Origin: Leptospirillum ferrooxidans C2-3
Lineage (GTDB): Bacteria; Nitrospirota; Leptospirillia; Leptospirillales; Leptospirillaceae
Direction: 5' to 3'
Assembly: GCF_000284315.1 (NCBI RefSeq)
Contig: NC_017094.1
Coordinates: forward strand, 2,139,486 to 2,203,485
Length of the DNA stretch: 64,000 nt
Position numbers and translations under genes: made by a program. This document shows, one piece after another, positions 7,979-16,451 of this stretch. Under the pieces are notes generated by a model. It was given only the letters and a program-made list of their open reading frames with translations. It was not told the DNA's origin and ran no database searches. The stretch's first letter is position 1, and the number at the start of each line of letters is the position of its first letter.

Positions 7979-8422
7979 TCAGGTCCTCGTCGATACAAGG
8001 GTGGGGGCGGGAGATGAGACACCTCCCAGTCCACCCGAGGGGTTATAGGTATGGAACTGTCCCTGATCGGATGTCAGCGTCCGGACAAGGGAGGAAACAA
8101 GCTGACCGGATTCCTGGGCCAGAATCATGTTCACAGATGCCAGTTCGGACAGAAGGGAAAGTTCATGGCGCAAGGAGTGAAGATCGGAGAGATCGTCCCC
8201 TGTCAGGAGATCCGGGCGAAGGAGATGACGGACGTTTTCCCACTCCGAAAGCATCTCTGACAGGCGGTCCGATTGAAAGACCTTGTTTTCAACAACAGCC
8301 TCAAGCTCCGAAAGATCCGGAGAGACAAGACACTCCTGCTCGCGGACAAGACAGTCGACAACCACCCGGACCTGCCGGATGAGAAAGGAAAGACGTTCGG
8401 ATAGGGGAATCTGACTGTCCAT
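7979..8422 (-). CDS. flgN: FlgN-type chaperone for FlgK/FlgL
   Basis: A 147-residue helical protein between flgM and flgK, the standard flgM-flgN-flgK-flgL order. FlgN is the cytoplasmic export chaperone for the two junction proteins. Visible features are N-terminal amphipathic helices (LSFLIRQVRVVVDCLVREQE, about 11-30), a long acidic helix (LSELEAVVENKVFQSDRLSE) and a Ser/Gly-rich tail. Such sequences diverge quickly; the call rests on length, helicity and position. The stop sits directly before the flgK start codon. Confidence 0.8.
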   Translation of the reverse strand: MDSQIPLSERLSFLIRQVRVVVDCLVREQECLVSPDLSELEAVVENKVFQSDRLSEMLSEWENVRHLLRPDLLTGDDLSDLHSLRHELSLLSELASVNMILAQESGQLVSSLVRTLTSDQGQFHTYNPSGGLGGVSSPAPTLVSTRT

Positions 8423-8485
8423 GTTTTCTCACCTTCCTGATCTGTCGGGGAACTCCGGAGAAAGATCCGGAAAGGACCCGACGGA

Positions 8486-8842
8486 TCATCGCTTTCCGCG
8501 ATTTTTGGCTTCACTGATGGCCTGTTCCACCATTTTCCGCAAAATGTCCCTGGCGGGAACATTGTATTCGCCCCGATGGATACGAGCTCTGAGTTCAATG
8601 ACTTTTTCCATCCGGACAGAAGGCTCGCGATCGATCTGCTCGCGAATCTTTGCAACCTGACGGGCCGGACCGGAAATTACGACCATGTCCGTCTCGCCGG
8701 ATGAGGACATTCCGGACTTTGAACCATCCACTTCTCTGGGAGAAGATACCCCCTCTGTGGCCGACTTTTTCTTCAGGGGCGCCGCATCCTGCCCCCCTGG
8801 AGCAGGTCCCTTGTTGCCGACCGAACCCCAATCCTCGCTCAT
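8486..8842 (-). CDS. flgM: Anti-sigma-28 factor FlgM
   Basis: FlgM holds sigma-28 (FliA) inactive until it is exported through the finished hook. The C-terminal half is the conserved sigma-binding region: REQIDREPSVRMEKVIELRA, RIHRGEYNVPARDILRKMVE and a basic end. The N-terminal half is Gly/Ser/Lys-rich and probably disordered, as expected for an export substrate. The 118 residues are slightly longer than the enterobacterial 97. The start ATG follows GGAGGG, and a good sigma-28 promoter sits 40-65 bases upstream, giving the usual feedback loop. Confidence 0.92.
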   Translation of the reverse strand: MSEDWGSVGNKGPAPGGQDAAPLKKKSATEGVSSPREVDGSKSGMSSSGETDMVVISGPARQVAKIREQIDREPSVRMEKVIELRARIHRGEYNVPARDILRKMVEQAISEAKNRGKR

Positions 8843-8879
8843 CTCACAACCCTCCTATTCATAAACCACCTCATACGAC

Positions 8880-8907
8880 TAATCGGTCAGGTTTAAGAAA
8901 AACTTTA
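8880..8907 (-). promoter_or_regulatory. Sigma-28 promoter of flgM
   Basis: On the minus strand TAAAGTTT (8907-8900) matches the FliA -35 exactly. After 12 bases comes ACCGATTA, matching the -10 GCCGATAA at 6 of 8. It lies in the 113-bp gap between the flagellin stop and flgM. flgM-flgN-flgK-flgL can therefore be transcribed as a late class unit. Confidence 0.72.
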
Positions 8908-8955
8908 GAGGAGGTGGACAAGGAGATCAATAGCTTTGCCAGCGTTTCGAAATCC

Positions 8956-9816
8956 CTAGGGAAGAAGCTTCAGTGCCGCCTGGGGAATCTGGTTCGCCTG
9001 GGACAGGACCGCCGTTCCGGACTGCTGAAGAATGCGGTCCCGCACGAATCGGGCTGTTTCCTTGGCAAAGTTCACATCCTTGATCTGGCTCTTCGAAGCA
9101 GCGACATTCACCAGTTCCGTATTCAGATTCCTGATGGTCCAGGTCATCCGGTCCTGAAAAGCGCCCAGCGTTCCCTGAATGGTGTTCAGCTCGGAAAGGG
9201 CACCGTCAATGGCGGAAATGGCGGACATCGCCATGGAGTAGCTCATGAGGGATGTGGCTCCGAGAGACATGATCAGGGTACTGTTCTGGTAAATACCCAT
9301 GGCATCGGTACTGATGGAGGGAATCTTGACCAGAAGCCTGTTCGTGTCATCCGTTCCGGCGTCGATCTGGAAGATCAGACCGTTACTCATCGAGCCGTCA
9401 AGAACCTTCCTGCCATTGAAGTTGGTCACCATGGCCACCCGGTTGATTTCACTCATCAGATGCTGGTACTCGTTCTGGATCACCGAAAGGTTGTCCGGAC
9501 TGTAGGTTCCGTTTGCCGCCTGAATTGCCAGGGACCTCATCTTGATCAGGATCTCGTTGTCGGTCAGAAGCGCACCGCCAACGGTCTGGATCAGCCCGGT
9601 CCCGTCGTTGGCATTCCTCACCGCCTGCTGGATCGACTTGATATAGCTTGTCATGACCTGTCCGATCGCATATCCGGCGGGATCGTCCGCAGGGGTGTTG
9701 ACCCTGTATCCGCTGGACAGCCGATTGATGGAGCTGTTGAGGCGATCCTGTGTCTGGTTCAGATTGAACTGCGCTCCTAGACTTGCTGTATTGGTATTGA
9801 TAACCATGCCGCTCAT
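8956..9816 (-). CDS. Flagellin, flgM-linked copy
   Basis: A second compact flagellin of 286 residues. It shares with the 3545-4372 copy the ends NRLSSGYRVNTPADDPAGYA and LQQSGTAVLSQANQIPQAAL, and the helix MTWTIRNLNTELVNVAASKS. The middle segment (about residues 150-200) is clearly different. The ATG follows GGGAGG. The gene starts 25 bases after flgJ, so it can be reached by read-through from the rod/ring genes. Its leader lacks the GGA-loop hairpin seen before the other copy, suggesting that only one flagellin is under hairpin-type CsrA control. Confidence 0.94.
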   Translation of the reverse strand: MSGMVINTNTASLGAQFNLNQTQDRLNSSINRLSSGYRVNTPADDPAGYAIGQVMTSYIKSIQQAVRNANDGTGLIQTVGGALLTDNEILIKMRSLAIQAANGTYSPDNLSVIQNEYQHLMSEINRVAMVTNFNGRKVLDGSMSNGLIFQIDAGTDDTNRLLVKIPSISTDAMGIYQNSTLIMSLGATSLMSYSMAMSAISAIDGALSELNTIQGTLGAFQDRMTWTIRNLNTELVNVAASKSQIKDVNFAKETARFVRDRILQQSGTAVLSQANQIPQAALKLLP

Positions 9817-9841
9817 GCGTCAACCTCCCTGTTCGTGAGTT

Positions 9842-10240
9842 CTAAGCCACCACGTTGAATGAATCCCCGACTTTTCCCGCATCCACCGGTACAGGGGATT
9901 CATCCTGTCCCGACATTTCGTCGATCGCCTTTCCCGTTCCGGCCAATCCGGACATATTGGAAATGATCTCTTTTGCAACTCCGAGCCCCCCCGATCGGGC
10001 AAGATCCCTGGAAAGCTCACGCTGGTACATTTCCTCAGCGATCCCCATCCCCGGAGCCCTGTCCGGAAACCCGCTCCTGGGAACCGTTTTCCACATCTCC
10101 TTCACCATCATTCCAATCACGATGGATTCAAAGCGCGTCGCAGCCTGCCGAAGGGCCTTTTCTCGAGCGGGATCCACTTTCTCCCGGATCTGGACCATCC
10201 CTCCGTTTTTTTTTCCGCCAATATTCCCAAGGGAATTCAT
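9842..10240 (-). CDS. flgJ: FlgJ-type rod-binding protein without muramidase domain
   Basis: The product matches the N-terminal rod-capping half of FlgJ: AATRFESIVIGMMVKEMWKT, then PGMGIAEEMYQRELSRDLAR and GGLGVAKEIISNM. At 132 residues there is no room for the C-terminal peptidoglycan hydrolase domain found in gamma-proteobacterial FlgJ. This short form is common elsewhere and implies a separate enzyme opens the wall for the rod. It overlaps the flgI stop by 4 bases. Confidence 0.88.
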   Translation of the reverse strand: MNSLGNIGGKKNGGMVQIREKVDPAREKALRQAATRFESIVIGMMVKEMWKTVPRSGFPDRAPGMGIAEEMYQRELSRDLARSGGLGVAKEIISNMSGLAGTGKAIDEMSGQDESPVPVDAGKVGDSFNVVA

Positions 10241-11331
10241 CCAATAACCCGAATCGTTGCATCCATGGCTCCGGCCTCCTTCAGTGCAAGCAAAATGGCA
10301 ATCATATCCCTGGTCCCTGTCCCCAGCTGGTTTAACGCCCGAACAATGCTTCGCAATGTCACGGACCTCTCAACCCGGGAAAACCCGTTTCGTCCTGACG
10401 ACTTGCCGCCAACCTTGACCGACAGGTTCTTCTGGGAGACCGCACAGGGGTAGACCCTTACACCACGCCCGATCACGATCGTTCCCGTTTCCTGATTGAT
10501 GACAATGAGTGGACGTGAATCGGGAGTCACTTCGATCGAGAGGATTCTGGCCATGAATGCCACGACATTCCCCTCCTCCCCATCCGGAACCCGTACATCG
10601 ACCGTTCCGGCATCCTCCGCTGTGGCCACCGACCCTGCAAAATCCGCGTTGATTCCCCGGACCACCCTGCTCGCCGTCAGGAAGCTTGGCTTGTCGAGAT
10701 TGATCCAGAGGTGTTTGCGGCCGTTATAAACAACCGGAACATTGCGGACCACAAGGCCTCCATCGGAAAGGCGTCCTGATGTCGCCTGCGGCTTGTTTCC
10801 CTTCTTTGCTCCCCCGGCAGTGGCTCCTGCGGCCGCCGGCGTTTTCCGGATCTTGTCCGGCGCAGTCTCGATCACCCCCTGGGCGGTTGCGTAGATCTTT
10901 CCATCCGGTCCCTTCAGTGCCGACATCAATAACGTCCCTCCCGAAAGATCCGTGGCATCCCCTATGGAAGAGACACGGACGGTAAAACGACCGCCCAGAC
11001 GGGTAAAGGGGGGCAGTTTTGCCGTCAGAAGAACCGCCGCAACATTGTGGCCGTGAATGCCGGACTGGAGCTCGGTCATGTTGACCCCAAGCCTTGAGAG
11101 GGTCGAGACCAGAGACTGCCGGGTAAAGGGAGAGAGCTTCGTGTCTCCCGTTCCCCGAAGCCCAACAATCAGTCCGTATCCGACAAGCGGGTTATCGGTG
11201 ACACCTTCAACGTGGGCAATATCCTCAATTCGCAAAGCCAGGACCTGATCCGGAGAGGCCAGTGAAATGACAACCGTCATGATCAGACAAATGCCCAAAA
11301 ACCAGGAAAGGACATTCCGGAGATTCTTCAT
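10237..11331 (-). CDS. flgI: Flagellar P-ring protein FlgI
   Basis: FlgI assembles the periplasmic P-ring bushing around the rod. It has an N-terminal signal peptide (hydrophobic LSWFLGICLIMTVVISL, cleavage after about residue 32). The family core then follows: RIEDIAHVEGVTDNPLVGYG, LIVGLRGTGDT and, later, RPLIVINQETGTIVIGRGVR. The 364 residues are typical. An internal Gly/Ala/Lys-rich insertion near residues 165-185 is unusual but keeps frame. It overlaps flgH upstream and flgJ downstream by 4 bases each, so flgA-flgH-flgI-flgJ are translationally coupled. Confidence 0.95.
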   Translation of the reverse strand: MKNLRNVLSWFLGICLIMTVVISLASPDQVLALRIEDIAHVEGVTDNPLVGYGLIVGLRGTGDTKLSPFTRQSLVSTLSRLGVNMTELQSGIHGHNVAAVLLTAKLPPFTRLGGRFTVRVSSIGDATDLSGGTLLMSALKGPDGKIYATAQGVIETAPDKIRKTPAAAGATAGGAKKGNKPQATSGRLSDGGLVVRNVPVVYNGRKHLWINLDKPSFLTASRVVRGINADFAGSVATAEDAGTVDVRVPDGEEGNVVAFMARILSIEVTPDSRPLIVINQETGTIVIGRGVRVYPCAVSQKNLSVKVGGKSSGRNGFSRVERSVTLRSIVRALNQLGTGTRDMIAILLALKEAGAMDATIRVIG

Positions 11332-12005
11332 TTCGCCCCTCCTCCCGCTCCTGCTTCAGGGGCAGTCGTCTTTTTGACCAGCTTGGTCGGTGGTGGAGAT
11401 GACACCTTTGGAAGCGGTCTTGAGGCCGATTTCGGTTTTTCAAATGAGCTTTCCTTGATCGGCGAAGGGGTATCCAGACGATATTTCAGGTCCGAGATCT
11501 GACCCATCGAGACCGTATTTTTGGGACCGAGATCGGTTTCGTTCACCCAACCGGTAATGACATACCTGAGAACCTGTCTTTTCTCCCTGATCGTCTGTCT
11601 CACCATGATGAAAAGTCTTCCTCCCGGCAGTGTCCTGACCACAAACCCCGATAAAGTTGTCACCTTGTCCTGATCCATTCCCGGAAGCTTATTCTTCGGA
11701 GGAATGCTTACCAGTAGCAAATCCCCTGCCAAAAGAGCGTGATGATCACTGGCAAGGTCCATAAATCCATCTTCATCAGGTATCTGGCCGTCAAAAAACT
11801 CTCTCGTCACAACAGGAGACATGGGATGCGGAGCCGCATCGACCAGAACCGGCCTTGTTGTCTTTGTCACCGGGGTACACCCCTGTCCCAGAAGAAAAGA
11901 GCTCCAGAGGAGGAAAAAAATTCCCCCTCTTAAAAACCCGGAAAAGGTCCGTGATTCCCGATGAAGACCAGATCGAGACTGATTTGGGGAAAAGAGTGCC
12001 TTCAT
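11328..12005 (-). CDS. flgH: Divergent FlgH-type L-ring lipoprotein
   Basis: FlgH forms the outer-membrane L-ring. The sequence has a lipoprotein signal (hydrophobic FFLLWSSFLLGQG then Cys at about residue 43). The C-terminal FlgH pattern reads RTLPGGRLFIMVRQTIREKR, then YVITGWVNETDLGPKNTVSM and ISDLKYRL. The first half of the FlgH domain is hard to recognise: the usual GSLF...DR segment is replaced by a short LASDHHALLAGDLLLVSI. The tail is Pro/Lys-rich. Position between flgA and flgI supports the call. It overlaps flgA and flgI by 4 bases. Confidence 0.85.
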   Translation of the reverse strand: MKALFSPNQSRSGLHRESRTFSGFLRGGIFFLLWSSFLLGQGCTPVTKTTRPVLVDAAPHPMSPVVTREFFDGQIPDEDGFMDLASDHHALLAGDLLLVSIPPKNKLPGMDQDKVTTLSGFVVRTLPGGRLFIMVRQTIREKRQVLRYVITGWVNETDLGPKNTVSMGQISDLKYRLDTPSPIKESSFEKPKSASRPLPKVSSPPPTKLVKKTTAPEAGAGGGAK

Positions 12006-12661
12006 GGCAACTTTTCCCCTTCATTCCCGGAATCCATTTCCATACCTCCGGTCTTTTCCGATAAATCCGCCATTTCCACAACAATGCGGTCGGCACCGGA
12101 AACCTTTCCCCGAAGACGGGCTCCTGACCGGGAGTTGACCACCGTAACCATCTCCCCCATTCCGCCATCGTTTTGGGCGATTCCCGGCAGGGAGATTTCA
12201 AATCCTGAGCCCTTGGCCAAAATTCTCACCTCATCCCCGGAACGGACAAGATTCTCTTCAATCTCACCGCCTCCTGTGGACAGGATTTCCCTGGAGGAGA
12301 CGTTCTTGGGGATCGAGGCGTCAAAATAAAGGACCTCGGAAATAATGGCCCCGTTCTGGACCTCCATCGCCATATGAATGACACCTGTAGACGAATCCAT
12401 CGACTCCACCGTGACCCTACCTCCTGTGGGAGGGTCTCCATAGTCCTGAAAACTTCTGGGGGGATTTTTGAGAACCATCCGTCGACCGGAGGGAAGATGC
12501 AGGGCCTGTCGTGACATCTGGAGCAGAACATCCTGATTCACCGAGAATATCCCGGGCGATGACGGAGCGATCAGCGGATCCTGTCCCCAGGCCATCCCGG
12601 AAAAGAAAAGCACCGGCAGGATTCCTGCAACGATTCCGCAAAAAGCGTCTTGGCTCTTCAT
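12002..12661 (-). CDS. flgA: P-ring assembly chaperone FlgA
   Basis: FlgA is a periplasmic chaperone required to polymerise FlgI. A signal peptide covers about residues 1-26 (FCGIVAGILPVLFFSGMAWG). The C-terminal SAF-like domain shows VRSGDEVRILAKGSGFEISL and RLRGKVSGADRIVVE. I place the start at the ATG at 12661, preceded by GGAGGAG; an upstream GTG at 12682 in the same frame overlaps the flgG stop and adds seven residues. The resulting 219 residues are normal. Confidence 0.87.
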   Translation of the reverse strand: MKSQDAFCGIVAGILPVLFFSGMAWGQDPLIAPSSPGIFSVNQDVLLQMSRQALHLPSGRRMVLKNPPRSFQDYGDPPTGGRVTVESMDSSTGVIHMAMEVQNGAIISEVLYFDASIPKNVSSREILSTGGGEIEENLVRSGDEVRILAKGSGFEISLPGIAQNDGGMGEMVTVVNSRSGARLRGKVSGADRIVVEMADLSEKTGGMEMDSGNEGEKLP

Positions 12662-12678
12662 CCCACTCCTCCGTCCAC

Positions 12679-13464
12679 TCACAGAGACGCCGTATATCCC
12701 AGCATCTGGTTGACCGTACGGATACCGGTGGCATCCATCTGGTATGCCCTCTGGCCAATCACCATATTGACAAGCTCTTCGGCGACATTGACGTTCGACG
12801 CCTCCAGAAATCCCGGCAAAAGATGGCCTGCCCCATTCACTCCGGGGTTTGACAACTGTGGAGCGCCGGAGGCCTGCGTTTCCATGTAAAGGTTGTTTCC
12901 CCTTGACTCAAGACCAGCGGGGTTTATGAACTGGGCCAAAACCAGCTGGCCGATTCTTGTTGGACGAATCTGGCCTGGAAGGTTGACGGTGATTTCCCCG
13001 TCACCGGAAATCGTGACCGTTTTGGCATTTGGCGGAATGCTGACGGGCGGGTCCACAAGCTGCCCGTCAGAGTTCACGAGCCGGCCTTTCCCGTCGATAT
13101 TCAGGGTTCCATCCCTTGTGTAGGCGATTCTTCCGTCAGGGAGGCGGACCTGTAGAAATCCGTTCCCCTGGATCGCCACATCCAGAGGGGAGCCTGTTTG
13201 CCGGAAGGAGCCCTGGAGAAAAATCTTTTGCACAGACCCTGCGCGAACTCCGAGACCCACCTGGAGACCCGTTGGACTTTGATTTCCGAGAAGGCTCTGG
13301 GACTCGCCAGGAGGGACCATCGTCTGATACATCAGATCCTGAAAATTCGCCCGCTGGCGCTTGTATGCTGTGGTATTGACGTTTGCCATGTTATTGGTGA
13401 TGACATCAAGATTGGTCTGCTGGGCTTCCATTCCGGAGGCTGCGTTCCAAAGTGCGCTGAACAT
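12679..13464 (-). CDS. flgG: Distal rod protein FlgG
   Basis: FlgG builds the distal rod that passes through the P and L rings. The 261-residue product begins MFSALWNAASGMEAQQTNLD with the axial motif NNMANVNTTAYKRQRANFQD, and ends with NMVIGQRAYQMDATGIRTVN. PLDVAIQGNGFLQVRLPDGR near residue 90 is typical. The start is at 13464 with AAGGAG 8 bases upstream; a TTG at 13482 is the less likely alternative. Confidence 0.95.
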   Translation of the reverse strand: MFSALWNAASGMEAQQTNLDVITNNMANVNTTAYKRQRANFQDLMYQTMVPPGESQSLLGNQSPTGLQVGLGVRAGSVQKIFLQGSFRQTGSPLDVAIQGNGFLQVRLPDGRIAYTRDGTLNIDGKGRLVNSDGQLVDPPVSIPPNAKTVTISGDGEITVNLPGQIRPTRIGQLVLAQFINPAGLESRGNNLYMETQASGAPQLSNPGVNGAGHLLPGFLEASNVNVAEELVNMVIGQRAYQMDATGIRTVNQMLGYTASL

Positions 13465-13531
13465 CGAAAGGGCTCCTTCCAAGAAACCGGATCGTCAGGA
13501 TCCGGAATCGCGGTGGGTGATTGAAAATCTG

Positions 13532-14335
13532 TCAGGCAATGATCGAAATATCGTTAACCGTCCGGTTTGTCAGCTCGTTCATGGCTTTCATCACCTGAAC
13601 ATGTGTCTGGAAAGCCCTCATCGCCTGGATCATCCGGACCATTTCGGCGGTTCCGTTCACATTCGAGGTTTCATATCCACCATCCATGACCCTGGGCTTG
13701 GCAACAGGATCGATTTTTCCCGATTGAAAAAGACCCTCCCCTATTTTTGAGAGGCTTTGCACCCCGTCCCTCGGCGTATAGATTCCAAGTTTCGCGACAA
13801 ACTGATTTCCCTTGAAGAGAGATCCGTCAGCGCGAACACGGATGGTCAGATCCTTGCCACCAACGGGAAGTTTGACCGGCTCACCCTTTTGGTCAAGGAC
13901 CTGATATCCCTCATGGGTCACAAGCCCACCGGTCTCATCCATCGTGAAGCGGCCATTTCGGGTCAGGAAGTCTCCCTTTGGGGTCGAGACATGAAAAAAA
14001 CCGTCGCCGTTAATGGCCATGTCGAGAGGATTGCCGGTCTGGCGGATCATCCCCTGGCTATAGCGGACATGGATCCGGTCAACCCCCGAATGGGGGACAT
14101 CCTGACCGGCCATTCCCCATGGATCCGGAAACTCTCCCCAGGGAGTGAGATTCGTTCCCGGCTGGGTCTCCGGCTTTTTGACCAGAAGCTCCTTGTGGGG
14201 CATATAAGTCTGAAATGTCACCCGGTCTTTCTTGAACCCGGGTGTATCCACATTGGCCAGATTGTTGGTGAGAACTTCCATCAACTGTTCTTGTCCCTGT
14301 GCTCCGGATACAAGTGCAAACTCTCCCTGCCTCAT
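13532..14335 (-). CDS. flgF: Proximal rod protein FlgF
   Basis: A FlgG-like rod protein: NNLANVDTPGFKKDRVTFQT near the N-terminus, GNPLDMAINGDGFFHVSTPK in the middle and AEMVRMIQAMRAFQTHVQVM near the C-terminus. Its place before flgG and its lower similarity to FlgG identify it as FlgF. The start is set at 14335 (MRQGEFALVSG) because GGAGG lies 5 bases upstream and the sigma-54 start is predicted just before it. The longer frame to 14431 would run through that promoter. At 267 residues it is the first gene of the rod-ring-flagellin run. Confidence 0.91.
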   Translation of the reverse strand: MRQGEFALVSGAQGQEQLMEVLTNNLANVDTPGFKKDRVTFQTYMPHKELLVKKPETQPGTNLTPWGEFPDPWGMAGQDVPHSGVDRIHVRYSQGMIRQTGNPLDMAINGDGFFHVSTPKGDFLTRNGRFTMDETGGLVTHEGYQVLDQKGEPVKLPVGGKDLTIRVRADGSLFKGNQFVAKLGIYTPRDGVQSLSKIGEGLFQSGKIDPVAKPRVMDGGYETSNVNGTAEMVRMIQAMRAFQTHVQVMKAMNELTNRTVNDISIIA

Positions 14336-14379
14336 CCTGACCTCCTCTCCGATTCCAAAAACATTCCGGTGAGACAAAA

Positions 14380-14394
14380 GCAATATATATGCCA
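14380..14394 (-). promoter_or_regulatory. Sigma-54 promoter of the flgF operon
   Basis: Minus-strand TGGCATATATATTGC, followed by TTTTG, is an excellent RpoN promoter: TGGCA at -24, TTGC at -12, and 12 bases from GG to GC. The predicted start near 14369 gives a leader of about 34 nt. It sits in the 313-bp gap (14336-14648) after recD. I see no other gene in that gap, and no clear intrinsic terminator for recD. Confidence 0.75.
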
Positions 14395-14648
14395 AATCCG
14401 TTTTCCCGTAGAAAAAGATCAGGCCTGGCAAGAGAAAATACGCGCCCGGATTTGGACGGATTCAAGGATTGGAGGAAGCACGGGAAGGCTATCGGCAAAT
14501 TTTGCCTATTTCATCAGAGGGTCTTTTCGTCACCTTTTTGACGAGAGACTGGACTGTTTTGGATTTCAGAAACGGTGGCTTTGACTCTTGTCTTCAGGGA
14601 GGTTCAGTGTTTTGGGCTTCTCAGGATTTCAAAACGAAAGGGGGAATG

Positions 14649-16451
14649 TCAGACAATTGACGATGGGGACCATAAGAAGTCCCCCAGGGCAGAATGGCGG
14701 GTGGATTGATGGTGGACTCCTTCCAGGAAAACAGGGAAGTCACCCCAGACAACAAGGGACTCCCTGGCTCTGGTCACCGCCGTGTAAAGAAGCTCCCGTG
14801 TCAGAAAAGGGTGAAAGAGCCGGGGAAGAAGTAGATGGACCCTCGAGAACTCGGAGCCCTGACTTTTATGGACGGTCAGCGCCAGTGCACTCTCCCAGGG
14901 GGGAAGGATCTCGATGGGAACAGTCTTCTCCCCCCCTTCCCCCCTTGGAAAATAAACACGGCCGGGATCTCCCCACCAGGGAAAAGGAATGATGCCCACA
15001 TCTCCGTTAGAAAGGTCAAGCTCACTGGAGTTTTTCAGGACAACCACCGGATGGCCCCGCTGACTTCGCTCAGGGGAACGACTGTAATTTGAAAAAAGAA
15101 TCTGTCCGAGGTTCCTTGAGATTTCGACCACTCCCCTCTGTCCGTCTCGCAGTGGACTCAAAACGCCAAGACCGGAGAGGGCAAAAAAGGCTCCGGACAA
15201 GTCTTTTGCCTTCATATAAGGAGAAAAATCCCGGGTGACATCCTGATAAAAGTCTGCAAGCGACGCCCCTTGCCGAAAGACAACACCTGAAAGCGAATCG
15301 GGATCAAGGGGAGTCACGCCTCCGTCCCTGATCCAGCGGGACAATTGTCCCACACCGGAATCGCCACTGAACCTGTAGCTTTTTTTCAGAATTGCGATCG
15401 ATCCGGAGATTCCTTCAGGAGATCCGGACAAAGATTCTTCCGGTTTTTTCAGAATTTCCCCAAAGACCGCTCCCGGAGCAACGGAGGAAAGCTGGCCAGG
15501 ATCCCCCGAAAGGATCAGAATGGCTTCATCCGGCAATACCAAAAGGAGCTTGTCAAACAGGGACAGGTCCACCATCGACATTTCATCCACCACCAAAAGA
15601 TCGACAGGAAGAGGCAAGGGGTTTTGCTCATGATCCCTTTTCGCCTGGGCGATCAATCTGTGGATCGTCATCGGCGAGGGAATTTTGGACAGATACTCCC
15701 GATCGTCCTGATCGGGAAGGTCCGGTAACAGCTTGGCGATCGATTCACCAAGACGTGCGGCAGCCTTCCCCGTCGGGGCAACAAGGGCGATTCTCTCGGG
15801 AGGGATGGACAACAGTGATGGACAACGGGACAGGATCCGGGAGAGTGCAGTCGTCTTTCCCGTTCCCGGACCTCCCGAAAGGATCAGAAGTTTTCGGTGA
15901 AAAACGATGTTTGCACATCTTCTGATGGTATTTTCCGGAGAAGCCTCCCCAAAGGCACGATCCAACAAAATCGATTTTGGGGACTCTCCCTCAAGGGAGT
16001 CTCTGAGGTTCGACCGGGTTGTCAGGTTCCTGGCGATCCGTTCCTCGAGTTCCCTGTAGCGAAGGAGCCAGACACGCTTTCCCTCACGGTCGAAAACGAT
16101 CGGAAATGGAGCCTTTCGGGAACTCAGCCTAGAACAGGAGAGAAGGAAGACAGAAGAGTCGGGGTAGATCCCGGGACTGCCAGAACGTCCGGGAGGAACA
16201 GGCTTTCCCGCGAGCTTTTCAAGGTGACAAACCACATTGCCCTGTCTGCTTTCCAGAAGAAGGGTCGCGGCCAGGAGGCCAAAGAGATTCTCGTCTTCAC
16301 GGTGGCCATTTCCATAAAGACGGACAAGCAGATCGGCAAAGCTGTTTTCCAGAATGCCGAAACCAGGTGAATTTCGTTCGGCGGACAGGATTCCGCTATC
16401 GCTCGGCAAGAGAAGGAAGACCTTCCCATGCGGGGGAAGAATCCCTCTCGA
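14649..16451 (-). CDS. recD: RecD-like helicase (exonuclease V alpha subunit)
   Basis: A superfamily 1 DNA helicase of about 600 residues, the size of E. coli RecD (608). The Walker A motif is LLILSGGPGTGKTTALSRIL (about 189-208), Walker B is LLVVDEMSMVDLSL, and later motifs include LILSGDPGQLSSVAPGAVFG and, near the end, LALTVHKSQGSEFSRVHLLL. The N-terminal about 170 residues resemble the RecD cap. The start is uncertain: an ATG at 16451 and a TTG at 16472 both lie inside the upstream gene. No recB or recC is in the window, so whether it acts in RecBCD or alone is open. Confidence 0.88.
   Translation of the reverse strand, partial: SRGILPPHGKVFLLLPSDSGILSAERNSPGFGILENSFADLLVRLYGNGHREDENLFGLLAATLLLESRQGNVVCHLEKLAGKPVPPGRSGSPGIYPDSSVFLLSCSRLSSRKAPFPIVFDREGKRVWLLRYRELEERIARNLTTRSNLRDSLEGESPKSILLDRAFGEASPENTIRRCANIVFHRKLLILSGGPGTGKTTALSRILSRCPSLLSIPPERIALVAPTGKAAARLGESIAKLLPDLPDQDDREYLSKIPSPMTIHRLIAQAKRDHEQNPLPLPVDLLVVDEMSMVDLSLFDKLLLVLPDEAILILSGDPGQLSSVAPGAVFGEILKKPEESLSGSPEGISGSIAILKKSYRFSGDSGVGQLSRWIRDGGVTPLDPDSLSGVVFRQGASLADFYQDVTRDFSPYMKAKDLSGAFFALSGLGVLSPLRDGQRGVVEISRNLGQILFSNYSRSPERSQRGHPVVVLKNSSELDLSNGDVGIIPFPWWGDPGRVYFPRGEGGEKTVPIEILPPWESALALTVHKSQGSEFSRVHLLLPRLFHPFLTRELLYTAVTRARESLVVWGDFPVFLEGVHHQSTRHSALGDFLWSPSSIV

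Noticed and set aside
8650-9780. A 376-codon plus-strand frame across the second flagellin and flgM
   Set aside because: Antisense shadow of two well-supported genes; composition is His/Arg/Gly-rich and unlike a protein.
14489-14496. GCCGATAG on the minus strand as a sigma-28 -10 upstream of flgF
   Set aside because: No TAAA-type -35 at the correct distance, and a far better sigma-54 site lies closer to the gene.
14649-16451. recD and flanks as a mobile or defence island
   Set aside because: No recombinase, toxin, tRNA boundary or composition shift; the gene is coupled to the lysine operon.
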